This document shows positions 36,232 through 48,900 of a DNA stretch of 64,000 nucleotides, one piece after another. How positions within the stretch are numbered: the stretch's first letter is position 1; every line of letters starts with the position of its first letter. Location of the stretch: the NCBI GenBank assembly GCA_949358305.1, contig OX442314.1, positions 16,485,060 through 16,549,059 of the forward strand. The letters run 5' to 3'. The notes beneath the pieces are model-generated. The model made no database searches. It worked only from the letters and a program-made list of their open reading frames with translations, and was not told the origin of the DNA. The DNA is from Strigamia acuminata (lineage: Eukaryota > Arthropoda > Chilopoda > Geophilomorpha > Linotaeniidae). The translations under genes were made by a program, and so were the position numbers.

Positions 36232-39200
36232 TTACAGTTCAATATGACCAGTGTGCATCTTGAATGTCTTATCGTTTGGTTTCGTTCTGTACTTCTTTTC
36301 TGCGTCTAAGAAAACATAATTAAATACAATATTAGAAATTGTTCTGCACGATGATTCAATTTGGAGTTAAACCTGGAACAGGTTCGTTAGGCTTATCCTC
36401 CGTGTCTTTAACTTGGTCGTCATCAATGAATTTTAAATAGTCAAAACCAGGTAACCTTGGTTTCCAATCACCCTTGGGTAGAAAACCTAACATATTGAAG
36501 AATAAAACGGTTTAGTTTTAATTTTAATAAATTATACGAGGTTGGCGCCATACTGCCGTGGGGTGGCAAAAACAGGAAGTATAAAGTGTAGAAATTCTTG
36601 AACTTCAAATGTGTATGATTATTTTTACCGGTGGGTTTTTGGGTTCTTTTTTCGATGTTCTTTAACCATTCCATGAAAAATGGGTTTGATGTATTCCAGT
36701 CATCTTTTGGATAAATGTAGAAGCATTCCTAAAACAATTAAATTTGTGCTTAAAAAATGCAAAAAATTAGACATGAATAATTCTAACAAACTTTGCTATG
36801 ATCAATAACGAGAATTGAAAATGAGAGTTTAATTACACTGCTTGTAAGATAAGCAGAATAAATACTTCTGCCGAGTGCTTCACTTCTGTTGACAAGGAAA
36901 AAATATGAAGACATTATTATGTGCTAAATAAATTACTCTACTCACACGTCCAACCAGACAAAATTAAAATGTGACTTCCTTTTGCGAGATAACAGTTCTC
37001 CTAATGAATAATAAACGTCTTGCGTGTCACTAACGTTTCTAAAGAGTATAACGAGAGGTTTTTTTGTTTTTTGAATTTGGGCAAAATTAGTTGCTGTTAA
37101 TTTGGGCTGGAAATGTGAAATGGATTAATATTTGATTTTTAAATTTAAAGATGGAAACTACTTACAAATATTTCAAGAGGAGATGTGCGTATGAATTTGA
37201 GAAGGTTTTTGTAATTGAATGGTGTCTCCATTATCTCATATTTGTGAAATGAGTCCATTGGTCTGAACGTGATGGCAAATGGTAGTTTTAGAGAGTAGTT
37301 TTTAATGCTTGTGTGTCAAAATGTCATTGATTTATTATATGGTCACGATACGCACGAAAAACATAAAATGAATAATTACATTTCGATGCAAACGAAAGCA
37401 TTGCACAATCCTAATGAGATTTTTCCGTGCTGGGACACGCTAACTTGGTCTACTGTGTCGTTGGCTGTAAAATAAAGTAGATAGAATCATTAAAAAATAA
37501 ATGTTCTACGATTTACAACTTAATTTTAGGAACATACTTTTGCTATCATTGATCAACCCAATTAAAACAACTGCTGGTAATTTTATTGTCTGATTTTCTT
37601 CAGTATAAGGAGTGTCACCAGATATAAACGATGTAACTTGTTGCGAATTATTCAGCAAAGTTGGATTGGGTGTCTGATAGCTGACAAAAAAGATTATTTA
37701 CGATATAAAATATTTTATCTTGATAAAGTTTTTGCTATTTTTAGTGTTTTTTAAACAGAATGGACACTGTTTTGCACGGACGGGACAAAATATTGTTATT
37801 TTTTCGAATTTTGATGGTTTGGGTGGTGCGTGTTTATGAAACCAAAACATTATCGCAATTACTTATAAGTTTCATTAATATTTTGAAACGTTTACAATAC
37901 ATTCACAGAATTGCAGTGAAGTATTGGTGATGATTTGCGTGTGCATGCACAGTTCAAAAAATTATTTGTCTGGACTTTTCAGCGATTTCTTTTTACTGGA
38001 CACGTCGCTTTATCCAGTGTTCAGACTACCGGTAATAGGATTAGGGAGCGAATTTAACATTCCGCAGGTTATTGGTTGAGATTGGGCCCCATCAAACCTG
38101 TCCGGATGGCGCTATGTCTGGACCACACAGAGTACACACTTTACTTGAGCCAACTTAGAAACTTGTTATGTGAATGTTTTGGAAAACCGGTAAACATAGA
38201 GATCTAAATTTCTCATTAGAAAGTAGGTAAGCATTCGTTTAGATGTCTTTTGCAGATCTTTCAGTTGCTCCCTATAAACCCCTGTGGTCTGTTCTCTAGA
38301 GTCCAGATAGTTGTTACGAAGTCTTTCAAAAATCAAATCTCGGATATGGAGGAAGCTTTTCCAATGCAGCCTAGGGAGTCCCATAGCACTTAGGACAGGG
38401 GAGCTCATGAATATTCAGAAATGACATTTTGTAACAAACAAAAAAAACCATTTGCAGACGGACAAATGCATTTTTGTTAGAAATAAATTCATTTTGAGCT
38501 GGAAATTTGGATTTTGTTGCAAATCAATGCATTTTCGGGTGAAACAATGCGTTTTAATGTGAAAAAAAATGCATTTTTGGACAAAAAAATGGCGCATACA
38601 CTCAGAGCACACTGCAATAAGGGCCCCCCGAGCTTATCATAAGTAACAAACATTACAGATATGTGGTGAGCAATAAATGTCGATCTTTTAGTGGGCCTTG
38701 ATACAAGTTCGCTTTTCCTGCTGTATGAATACGAATCGTGGGGTAGGAAGTAATATTAGCAATGCTGCACACGTCAGTCCACTCAAAACAGTCAACTCGA
38801 TAAAGTATAGTTTGAAATTCCGGTTGTGTCTTGAGCAATTTCGATAAAACCCGAAGCGCTATTTGAGATACAGTATCCCCTTAAAATAATAATTAATTAT
38901 TAGTCGAAAAAACGTGTACCATGTTATCAGATCTTACAGTGTAAATAGTAAAGAATCACGCTAGTTTTTTTCTTCTTCATAAGACTCGGATAAGTTTGAT
39001 CCGTTAGTTGTTGAACTTGGTTAGTGACATCGCTGTTTTCTAACTGATATTTATGAAGGTATTTGGCCACTTCGTCATCTTGTTGTAGTTCATCTGAAGT
39101 AGAAAAAATGGCAAAAAACAGTATGACCATCACGTCTTGGTCAATTTATAGCCCTAAATTGATTTATAGTAGGAGAAGTAATTGATTTACCTAGTTGAGC

Positions 39201-42200
39201 GGGAGATTCACTGCTTTGCTGGATAACTCCTACTTCGTGCGGTTGATTTAAAGAGTAACGAAGTTGGTCCATGATGAAGTTATACGCATTGTCGTATTCG
39301 TTCATTATAACGAGTTTTTCCTGTAGCATTATTACAACGATTAATAATACTTGACAGAATAACACGCCGTGCACATTTACGTGCCTGGCCATGTGTTTTG
39401 AATCCAACTGCCGGTAACTTCAGATTCTCTATGTTAAATCCCGTTTTTCTTAGAACTTCTTCGGAGATTTCATTCCTTGTGATGAAAATTTCATTAGGAA
39501 AACAAACCAGTGCTTCAGTATTTACAAAAACAACAACAAGTTTTAATTTTTTTATTGTAGATTTTTTTAAATTTTTAATGGTTTCTGTCATCCGAGGGGA
39601 TAATGTAAATATTTAACGAACACTAATGTAAATTTTTAACGGCTTACTCGAAGCATGAAAGGTGCATTTTGTTAAAAGATATTTCTTACTTACACATTGA
39701 CTCCTAGAACACCCACAGTCCCTTTAAACCACACTCCTATTGTTGGAGCAAGCATTTGCACATTTTCTTTCGACGAATCATCGTAAACAAAATAAGCTGA
39801 ATGCAGTTTGAATCGTTCGTAATCATCAACGGATATTTTATTACTGCTTTTTGGAATTATTACCTTCGAACAAAAACAATTTAACGGTGTAATGGGTTTC
39901 TTTTTTTCTTTCCATTATCCGCCCATTTGCTTTTTTCGATTTTGCTTCAAACTTACCCAATCTGGTAAAGAGATGGTTTGTAAAAATTGCAGAAATGGTT
40001 TCCTTTCTATTGGATGTCGGTAGTTAGATTGCGGGCAATCTTCCAAAGAATTTCGCTCTATTCGGGCGCAATGTAACACCCAAACTGCAGGTTCCTCCAA
40101 TATTCCATTCGATTCGCCCTCGTTTTGTAGGCGTCTAGTAAAGAATATAAATTGCGTGAGATTTGGTCGTTTTTTTCAAGTCGGGGAATGAATATACAGA
40201 TAAATGAAGTGCAATTTGTTTGTTGCTGTAAATCTTTTTTCGTCGAATTGTACGAGTGAATATTTGTTTAGCTCGTACTTAAGAACTAACTCTTTTTCGG
40301 ACCCAGGAAGCCCCAAAATTTATTACGGAGTACTTTATGCGATTAAACAGATTAGAAGAAAGTGTAAATTATTCAGATAAATATTTCCAGGAGCTGTCAG
40401 CGAGTAATTTCAGTTTGTTTTTAAGTGTACGGGATCTACAGCTGATTGCTTTCCACTTATCTTAACATGAATTATTAATTTTTCTTAATGTAGTTTGAGT
40501 TAGATCAAATTATTGTATAATACCTTAAACCAATAACAGCTACTTCACTTGTTGTCAAAGCAAATAGGAAGTTATTTAAATTCATAAAAGCCGCTTCAAT
40601 GAAAATTCTGTGCTCTGTAATATATCAATTTTTTTTTATGTAGTAAAAAGTTAAGTTATTCGATATGGAATTTACTCAACAGGAAAAATAACATCAATAA
40701 GAGGATAAAAAGAGATTTAATAACAAAATCTCTTTATTCAATAGAGAATCATGTTGAAACGCTATAAGTGCACGATTTAATTTATCAAATTCTCCGTGCA
40801 CCTGTGTTCTGCTAATACGTTAAAAAATGGCTGTTGCCATGGATACAAACCGTGAGTTCCTAAAATCCTTTGGAAAGTAAAGATGATGGAGCATTTTCCT
40901 TTACAGTGAGATTCTAATTGCTGTCTTTCGTTGAGCTGCTGAATTATTGGAACGCTTTGTATTAAAGTTAAACTGAAAACAAAAGATTGAATGGTTGAAA
41001 AAATGGTGAACAAGTGATGGAAAAGTGTGAAACGTTGCACATTTTTGATTGTGTTAGTTTCTGGATTTTAGATTCTGGATGAATTAGATTATTTTCAATG
41101 TGAAATATTGATTTCCTATTCTGAACAAATGTGTCATTCATACGCAACATATTTTCATAGAGAAAATTTACTATTTCCTTTAGGAAATTTGCAATTTTGT
41201 AAATTGCCGTTTTACGAAATGTGTTTTGTGTTTGTAAATAGCCAACTGTAGCCTTAACTTTTTCATCGTTTTCTATTTCCAAGTGAAATAATGTTTTGTT
41301 TGTAATGCATTTTCATTCACGGATAGGAAATGTCATCATTTTTTACTTTCGAATTACTGTATGCAACAAAATAGTTTTCATTCAAATCGGAGCCAAGAAA
41401 GATTTCAAAAATCATTTTTAGAAAAAATTATTGTATGTAATTTCCAATCCATTGAAAACTTCATATTTCATAAATAATTGTGGATTTAATGTTTTTTTTT
41501 TTTGTTTTTTTTTTTTTAATGGGATATAAACAATAAAGGTTTTCGGCACATCAGACCATTCTTCAGGCGGTTTTATGTTTGCAATCAAATTGTTAGCTCT
41601 CGCTCACACTCTTGATTGCAAACCTCAAACAGCAATCAGATTAGGGTGGCCAGGTGTACTGCATTTGGTAGGGAAGGCTTGCATTTTACGAGTTTGTCCT
41701 TAAAAAAATTTAATACTGCAAAGTCCTTTTTTTACTGGTTGATCTGTAGTGCACCGCAATTCTTATATAAAATTCAGATTTAACAAACAGAAATTTCCTG
41801 TGAAATCTATACGTGCAATTTATAAATTATAAGTGATTGCTAAAATCGAATTTCGCAATGGCTTTAACTATATCTATCTGTGTAATATCGTGTAATCATT
41901 TTGTCTGGTGACTGGACCAACACTCAATGCACTTTAGCGTTAAATTTAGCGAATTAGATGGTTTTCTCTGTATTGTGACTCAACAGTGTTTTTCCAGGCT
42001 AGAAGTGTTAACTCAATTTACTTCACATCAGTCTCATGATCTCTAGAGCCTAGAATCATCATTTATTATTAACACAGTTGCAAAAGTTTAAAAACTAAAA
42101 ACGAAATTGCTATTTCAAATTTGCAAAGCAATCACCACCACGCCGCATTTAGCTGAGCTTCAAACATGGCGTCATGTTGATCGCTAATTAATTACTTTTT

Positions 42201-45200
42201 AGTTTAAATTGCAAATAATGATTGCAAATCGGTTTAAGCCATCGTTTTAAAGTACTTGAACATTTAGAAATTATTATTTCTGGCACAATATTTATTTGCT
42301 GAAATAGTCTAAACGTGAGTGGCGTGCGAGAGTTTTAACAAAGTTATATTGAAGATGATGTTTATTTTATGTGTTCGATCAATACTTAACGTTTATTTGA
42401 AACGTGTTGACAAAAATCAGAAATCTTACTCCAGTTTCTGTCGAAGCGAAAATTATTTATCTGGCTGAGATTTCCTAGGATGTGGTTAGAATATCGGATT
42501 GCAAAGTCTCGAACTATAAAAAGATTTCACGAGAATAGTCGGATAGAACAGCTGTTCGCCTCCTTTGTTAAAACAACAATTACTACGTTAACTGGCCGCA
42601 AAGGTTCAGCCGGATCAAATAGTCCCAGTCGGTTTGACACTGAGAATTCTTTGATCTGTGAACATCGTTCGTAAGGACGTAAAAACTCGCGTGCACACGT
42701 GTCAGGTGTAAAACTTTAAGCAGATTTTAAATAATGTAACATTGCAACAGAAAATTCTTATTTCACATTTTTCTTGCATTTACGGTCCCCTTAAATCTTG
42801 TATTTTTTTTTAAAAAAATGTGTAAACAGCTAAGCTAGGACTAAACTATATCTTTACAGCCACCACGAATTAATTGCGACCACGCAGAAACATTAATTTA
42901 AGTTAATTTAAGGAGTTGACTTAGACAGGAAAAGTTAAGCCTCTCTTCTGGAATAAAAATGGCTAAATAAAATACGAGGTGGCGGTGCTAAGTTATTGAT
43001 TTGTAGTCAAGTCACAACACAGGAAACCAGTTTTGGTTTAGAGAATAAATATATATATAGGGTAGTAATTTTTTTTAATAGTTTTATTCGGGAAATTGGA
43101 AAGAGAGAGAAGGAAAACTTACTGCAATGCACTTGAAACTATAGAATTGGAATCATACAATGTTTCCAAAGGCAGTGCTATTTTTTCAATCTTTTTTCTG
43201 AATATAAAAAGAAAAGAAATGTTGATTAGATGCTATAAAAAATTTATAGGTATTTTATAAATGAAATTAATTTTATCAAACCTAAATCCATAAACAAATT
43301 GTTCATTCGCTTGATCATCGTTGCAATATTTAATTTTTGCTTTTATTGATTGGCAGAGAACCTGCAAATTTAATTTAAGATTTTTTATTTTTACAAATAT
43401 TTTTAAAAATTTATATTTTTATATAATCATTCGTGTTTTAAATTAATTAATAAGTGCTTGTTATTATGGAATAAATATTTATGTTGGTGATCGTTTTAAT
43501 GATCAAAACATCATGTACCATGTATTAAAACGTCACTTCAGACGTCGTGCATTACTTGACTAGATGTTACTGGGCTAATGCGGACTTTTGCTTGATAGAA
43601 CCTTAAGACCTTAATGCGTTGCACTGATTCTCTTTTCAATAAGCATAGTGCTCCCACAAGGTCGATTTAAGGTGTGAAATCAAGGATGTTGTTCTACATC
43701 CTTGGTAAAGTCAAGAAATTAAGCAGCAAAGTTTTTTTTAGACTCGAACTAAACTTTTAAAACATTTTATTCCGAAAAAATGCAAAAGATAATTGAAAAA
43801 AGAAATACGAACGTCAATGAAAACTGGGATTATTCGGTATAAGAACTAACGTAATTAAAAATTTATCATTTACGTTCACGTTTGCGCGAATGATGTCATT
43901 CGGGTATAAATTTTTAAAATATTCTCAGGTTTTAGAGCAAATTTAATTTTCTTTTGTTTGTAATGATAATAGAGCGAATTATTAATATTAGTTTTGAATT
44001 TCACTAATCTTAACGGTTAAAAGTGCTGAAAAATTAATTCCTTTTAAAAGTTTAGGCGGAAATCTTTTCATTTGAAAATGTTTTTAACGCAACTTCCGAA
44101 TTTGCTGCTTTATATTGACCAATGCAACACTTTTAGCTGACTCTGTCGAACGTTCGAGCGATCGTTCCATCATTAATCGGTGCCTAAGGACTAGCAACGA
44201 GATGAGTTGGATTTTCGGCTTTGCGTTGCGTTGTCGGACAGCAAACATGAGACGCATAAGGCTCGCTAAGGGTTAATTTTATTTATTCAAAATTATTTTA
44301 ACCTACATGGTCACACGCAAATAAAATACTAATAACTTGTGTTTTAGAAAGTGGGAAACAAATCAAGATTCAGAATTCATTGCCTACACTCCGAGTCATC
44401 TATTTTGCCAGAAACATTTTTATAGTTAGAGCAGGACAGTTACAATTAATAACTGTGTACTAAGTAATAGGAATTTATTATAGGTGAAACATGCATAATT
44501 TTGCAGCATGCTGCAAAGTATAAAAAATGTTGGCATAAATTACTATTATTACTACTATTACATCATCCATTTCCTCATAAACAGCCAACAATCGCTGATT
44601 ATATTTATTGAACAATTGTCTTTTTTCTTTTTTTTTTTTTTTTTTTGGATAGTTTTTGAAAAACTGTCATTAAGTTGAGTACATTTTGAAAATGCCTTCA
44701 ATGTAATTTGAAACATTGTCAGTAATGATGACATTAATAAGGAAAAGACATTAGGACCAAATCCTCATGAGGCTAAAATGAGATGTTTGCTTCCACACAA
44801 ATAGCATATAAAAATTCACAAACTATAAAAAGTAAGTGTCAATCGGAAAGCCAGCAGACTCATCTTGCATAGAGAATTTAATAAGAGTTTAAAAATCAGA
44901 GGCCAGCTTGTAAAATTGTTTTGTCAAAGCACGCAGGCAGGCAATACCTAAACAAATGGTTAGTGAATGAACGTGTCTGACATTTGACAGTTTTTCTATG
45001 GATGGTGTGGGGATTACAAGGATTACACAAGCGTACTTTGAGAACTTGTGAAGGTCGCTCTTGAAAAGTATTTTGGAGAGAATCAATAATTTTTTTAACA
45101 AGATTACTGCTCAATACGTTTCCAAAGAAACACTATGACTGGTTAAAAAGAATTTTGACGTGTTCTTTCATGGCCAGCCCAAAGTCCGGACTTAAATATT

Positions 45201-45980
45201 ACTGATAATTTATTAACTTCATAGTCCATTGGATAGGCACCAACCTCGGAGCACTGATTAATTGTTTTGGATGGTTAATTTTTCTTTTTGAATAGAAAAT
45301 TAGATTAGTTTTGAGTTTCGTGTGAAATTGTTTGAAGTTTATTTGCGTCACGGCTTGCAGTTTTATTCATGTTTTGGCTCCATCTGTGGAGAAATCATTG
45401 TACTTACAAGTCCCAGTTTGATGCCATATGTTTTTAAATCGCCAGCGGCAAGTGCATATTCTCTCAGAAATGAGTTTACATTGGGAGTTTCCACTGCAAG
45501 ATAAAGAGAAAGAGGAAATTAATTTAAACCGCTCTCATGGCAAAATTCCCCATAGGTGCAATAATTAATTTTGAACACTTTCTGTGAGAAAAATCGTAGA
45601 GTAAGAGTTAAAGTTTGTGTAAATTCTTATCGACAAGAAAAGTCGACGTCGAAAAGAGTTGAGTTAAATCAATATTTACAATTTGCGTAAGACCAAAAAG
45701 TTGAAAAAATTGTCGTGTATTTATTTTCCCCCAAGTCCCATCATTTTTTCACAATTGACGTCATACGTCGCCCAACATTTTTTGCTCTAAATGACGCCTT
45801 ACCTTCTTGTTTGAAGAACACCAATCTCACGCTCGACTCATCAATAAAACTTTTAAAATCATCATGCGACAACGTCTCAACGGATTCGATGATGTTATTA
45901 GTTAATGATTGATGGAAACATGTGAAAATAACCACAATTAAAGCGAATGATGGAGCGCAGTTGACAAAGGCAACCATCAT
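36232..45980 (-). CDS. TXNDC16: TXNDC16 (ERp90-type), ER thioredoxin-like protein with C-terminal HIEL
   Basis: Large ER-lumenal protein built of thioredoxin-like folds. I find 20 minus-strand exons: 45980-45803, 45493-45408, 43361-43282, 43197-43123, 40972-40851, 40614-40524, 40134-39957, 39863-about 39694, about 39580-39370, 39320-39191, 39093-38938, 38879-38657, 37680-37538, 37464-37380, 37307-37166, 37106-36946, 36885-36792, 36728-36629, 36486-36373, 36305-36232. Family blocks: HRIFIEAAFMNLNNFLFALT, HWDTVSQIALRVLSKLL, PKLTATNFAQIQKTKKPLVI. It has a signal peptide (SFALIVVIFTCFHQS) and ends HIEL, a KDEL-type retrieval signal. I see no CXXC; a CX6C occurs in VDCFEWTDVCS (exon 12). Phases fit everywhere except the 8/9 and 9/10 junctions. 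Introns 2 and 4 are about 2 kb. Confidence 0.88.
37681..38656 (-). other. TXNDC16: TXNDC16 intron 12 with degenerate AT-rich repeats
   Basis: A 976-bp intron in a gene whose other introns nearby are about 60-90 bp. From about 38440 to 38590 it has degenerate repeats around AATGCATTTT spaced about 30 bp apart, which produce a spurious 65-codon ORF. The GC-richer part at 38000-38400 gives another short ORF with no family features. It may be a decayed insertion, but I see no terminal repeats. Confidence 0.5.
40973..43122 (-). other. TXNDC16: TXNDC16 intron 4
   Basis: About 2.1 kb without a supported exon. It contains T-rich runs near 41490-41520 and small ORFs at 40968-41282 and 42480-42674 that lack family features. 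Confidence 0.5.
43362..45407 (-). other. TXNDC16: TXNDC16 intron 2
   Basis: About 2 kb without a supported exon. It has a long T run at about 44619-44646 and a GC-richer patch at 44130-44280 that includes GAACGTTC, a heat-shock-element-like pair. The overlapping ORFs at 44889-45114 look accidental. Confidence 0.5.
45756..45763. promoter_or_regulatory. CRE octamer at the start of TXNDC16 intron 1
   Basis: A perfect TGACGTCA about 40 bp into intron 1. bZIP factors of the CREB/ATF group, including stress-linked ones, bind this core. This is motif evidence only. Confidence 0.35.
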
Positions 45981-48900
45981 GAACTGTTACTATGGCAACT
46001 GGTGTGTGTATTGATCGAAACCGCACAGAGACTCGACTGAAGGCTATTTTATTTTTCTGCCATAAACTTAGCTTACCAGGTGTGGGATTTACTTAACCGA
46101 TTACAAAATTCACCTCTTTTAAGAGAATATGTGCTCGTTATTTCAGTCTGAGCAGGGATTATTATTATTATTATTATATATTTTTATTGTTCATTGAAAG
46201 TAGACATGTGCAAATATAAGCACAAATATTACTGGCATAATTGGTAATGCGTTTTTAAACATACGATCTGTTTTAATTTGTGGTCGCGATAAATCATTTG
46301 TATACGAAGTTTAAGGGTTAACAACTTGTTGAAGAAAATGCGAGTGCCACTTTGTTTTCCAGCCTTAAATCGTAGATCAAATGTGAAGTTTTAAGTCGAA
46401 TACAAACAAAACCATTTGTTGTGATCCACAAAGTAAATGCGATACTAATTAATCGGTGTGATTTATTTGTAGTGTGATATACAACCGGCTTTTCCCTTAT
46501 TACTTTTATTTCATCAGAGAGATGAAATGTCCTAATTCTTTAATGCCATTTTTTCTTTCCTTTTTTTCCATTTTATTGTAAATTACAGTTATTATTGTAT
46601 ATTACGAGGCTCTAATGATAATCCGAATGCAATTTTGTTTCGCGAAATTTCATTTGCAGTTGAAATGAAAGGACGTGTTGATGAAAAGAAAGGGAAGAAA
46701 GAAATAAGGCTTTTGCTTGCTTTCTCTATTTCTGAGTGTGGTATTCAAAAATTATTTCTCTCGAGGATTAAGACTGCAACACTGGTAAAGCTGATGTTTG
46801 CCTGAATCTAATAGAGTTGGGCAATCAGTGTCTACTGTCTAGTCATAAATTAAACATGGACTTATAAAGATATGAACGAGTTGAAATATTTATTGACCAG
46901 AATTATTGGCGTGTAATCTAATTGTTCAGTGGAAACCATCGCAGATGATAAAAGACAATTTTAAATAACCGACTTTGAGGCGTGAATCTCTGAGGACTAA
47001 GCAGCTGGAAAGCACATTCTCCTGAGAGATGAAGCCACTTCCATTTCCTTCAAAATATACACAATAAAAAATAAAGAAATAAGAATGAATAAATTGTTAA
47101 AGAAGATGGAAGCATGCTTTTAGTTTGTTATTGTGTGCCAGAAATACTACGTGTGGATGCACGTACTTTTTAAAAGGAAAACAAAATATATCAATAAATT
47201 GGTCGCTCTCCGAACTTGTCTCTCCTGTACACTGGTCTCTGGCGAATGTCGTGCTGCTTTTTGTGCTTGCTTCAGCACTTTGCTCTGCTGATGTGCAGGA
47301 AAACAAACATCTATTGTTTGGTTGAAAAATTGTTATTTTTAATATGTTGCGTAGAAATAGTGTCAGATGTAAGTGTGTGTGTGTTTTTTGTTAGTTTATT
47401 TTTTGCTGTTTTTTGTTTTGGCATTTACATTTACATTATCTTAATGGCTTAATGCGTTTGCTTAGTTTTTATAAGCTTTTATTTGGGAAGCAATTTGCTT
47501 TGGAAGCGTTAAAGTAATATTCTACCAACTTGCAGAAGTACATGCACATGTACATGTGTAACTCGACCAATCTTTTGATGCTGAATTAACATATTAACGA
47601 GCTGCAAGTTAAATCGGCCGGTTGTAAATCTTAAAAACTAATTCATGCTTTGGATTTTAGAATTCACATTGTTATAACTTTGGCACTCAAGTTTATTGCG
47701 AAAAAACATGTAGTACCATAATTCAAATTGATTTTTACTAAACAGATATTTCAGTGGCCCACATTAGTGGTGTAAAGCAGCTGTTATTTCTCTGCCAGAT
47801 GCTAATATTCACATACTATATCACACTAAAATGTCTAGAATAAGAAGGAAAAAAATGTTTAATCCCATTTGATTTATACCAGCAGATAAAAACACCCATG
47901 TTGAAACTGTCAGTTGATACCTAGAATAATGAGTAGCACATTACTTTTTTTTACTTAGGACTAATGTGACGGCTTATTAGGTGATTTAACTTGTTTTTAT
48001 CATGCAGCTTATTTAATTTGAAGTGATATTCACCAGACCGCTGTTGACTGTTTCAGCAAAGTGCTAGTCTAACCTCGTATTTGCGTTGCCCATTTTAAAG
48101 TAGCCATCCAAAATTTAGTGATAATATACTATAATGGATACATAAACTTATAATTTACGGATTAATTTTCGCTAATTTGTTTTTTATTTTCTTACTTCTT
48201 GAGCTTATTTTCATTTACAGAGTAATTTTGGATTAACATGTAGTTTCATAGAATGGCGCTACAGTTTAAATGGAATTACGTTTTGTTGGGAACTGAAATT
48301 ACTCCAACGTAGCTGCAACCCGATTGCTTTGCAACAGTTTGAAGGAAGATAATTGGATAATGCATGCTGGACACGCCACTTGCAATTTGCCAATTTTTTT
48401 GGCTTTCCTTACTACAGTTGAAGGAAAAAATTGTTCCAACTCACTCGCACAACTTCCTTTTCTCAACTGCATGAAAATTTATCCATATCATAGAAGAAAC
48501 ATGGAAGTCATAATGTTTCCTTGTTGTTAAACTTCCTCATTCAAACTGGACTAAGTAATAATATAATAATCTATAAAAATAAATTTCTAAATTGGTTTTT
48601 TTCTTTTTACCTGAAATATTTTTTAGGCAAAACGAGCACTATAGGTCTGTCAATCACGGATTGTTTAGTTTAAGTTTAGTATTTTTTTTAATTTTATTAG
48701 TGCTTTTTAGTGGTTTTATTTATATTTGCAGACTGGATGTTGATCCATTTTTTCAGTACGCACAAATACCGGTAATAAAGAAAAGTTGTTAAGTTTTGCT
48801 AAACCAAATTTGGAGTTTATTTTTGTCAAATTAACTACTATATTCAGTTTGGATAATTTTACCACTCGTAAAAGGTTATGCTTCTTAACGGCTTATTTTT

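Noticed and set aside
38166-38612. Two short minus-strand ORFs inside TXNDC16 intron 12
   Set aside because: One arises from degenerate AATGCATTTT repeats, the other has no motif; including either would break the phase between exons 12 and 13.
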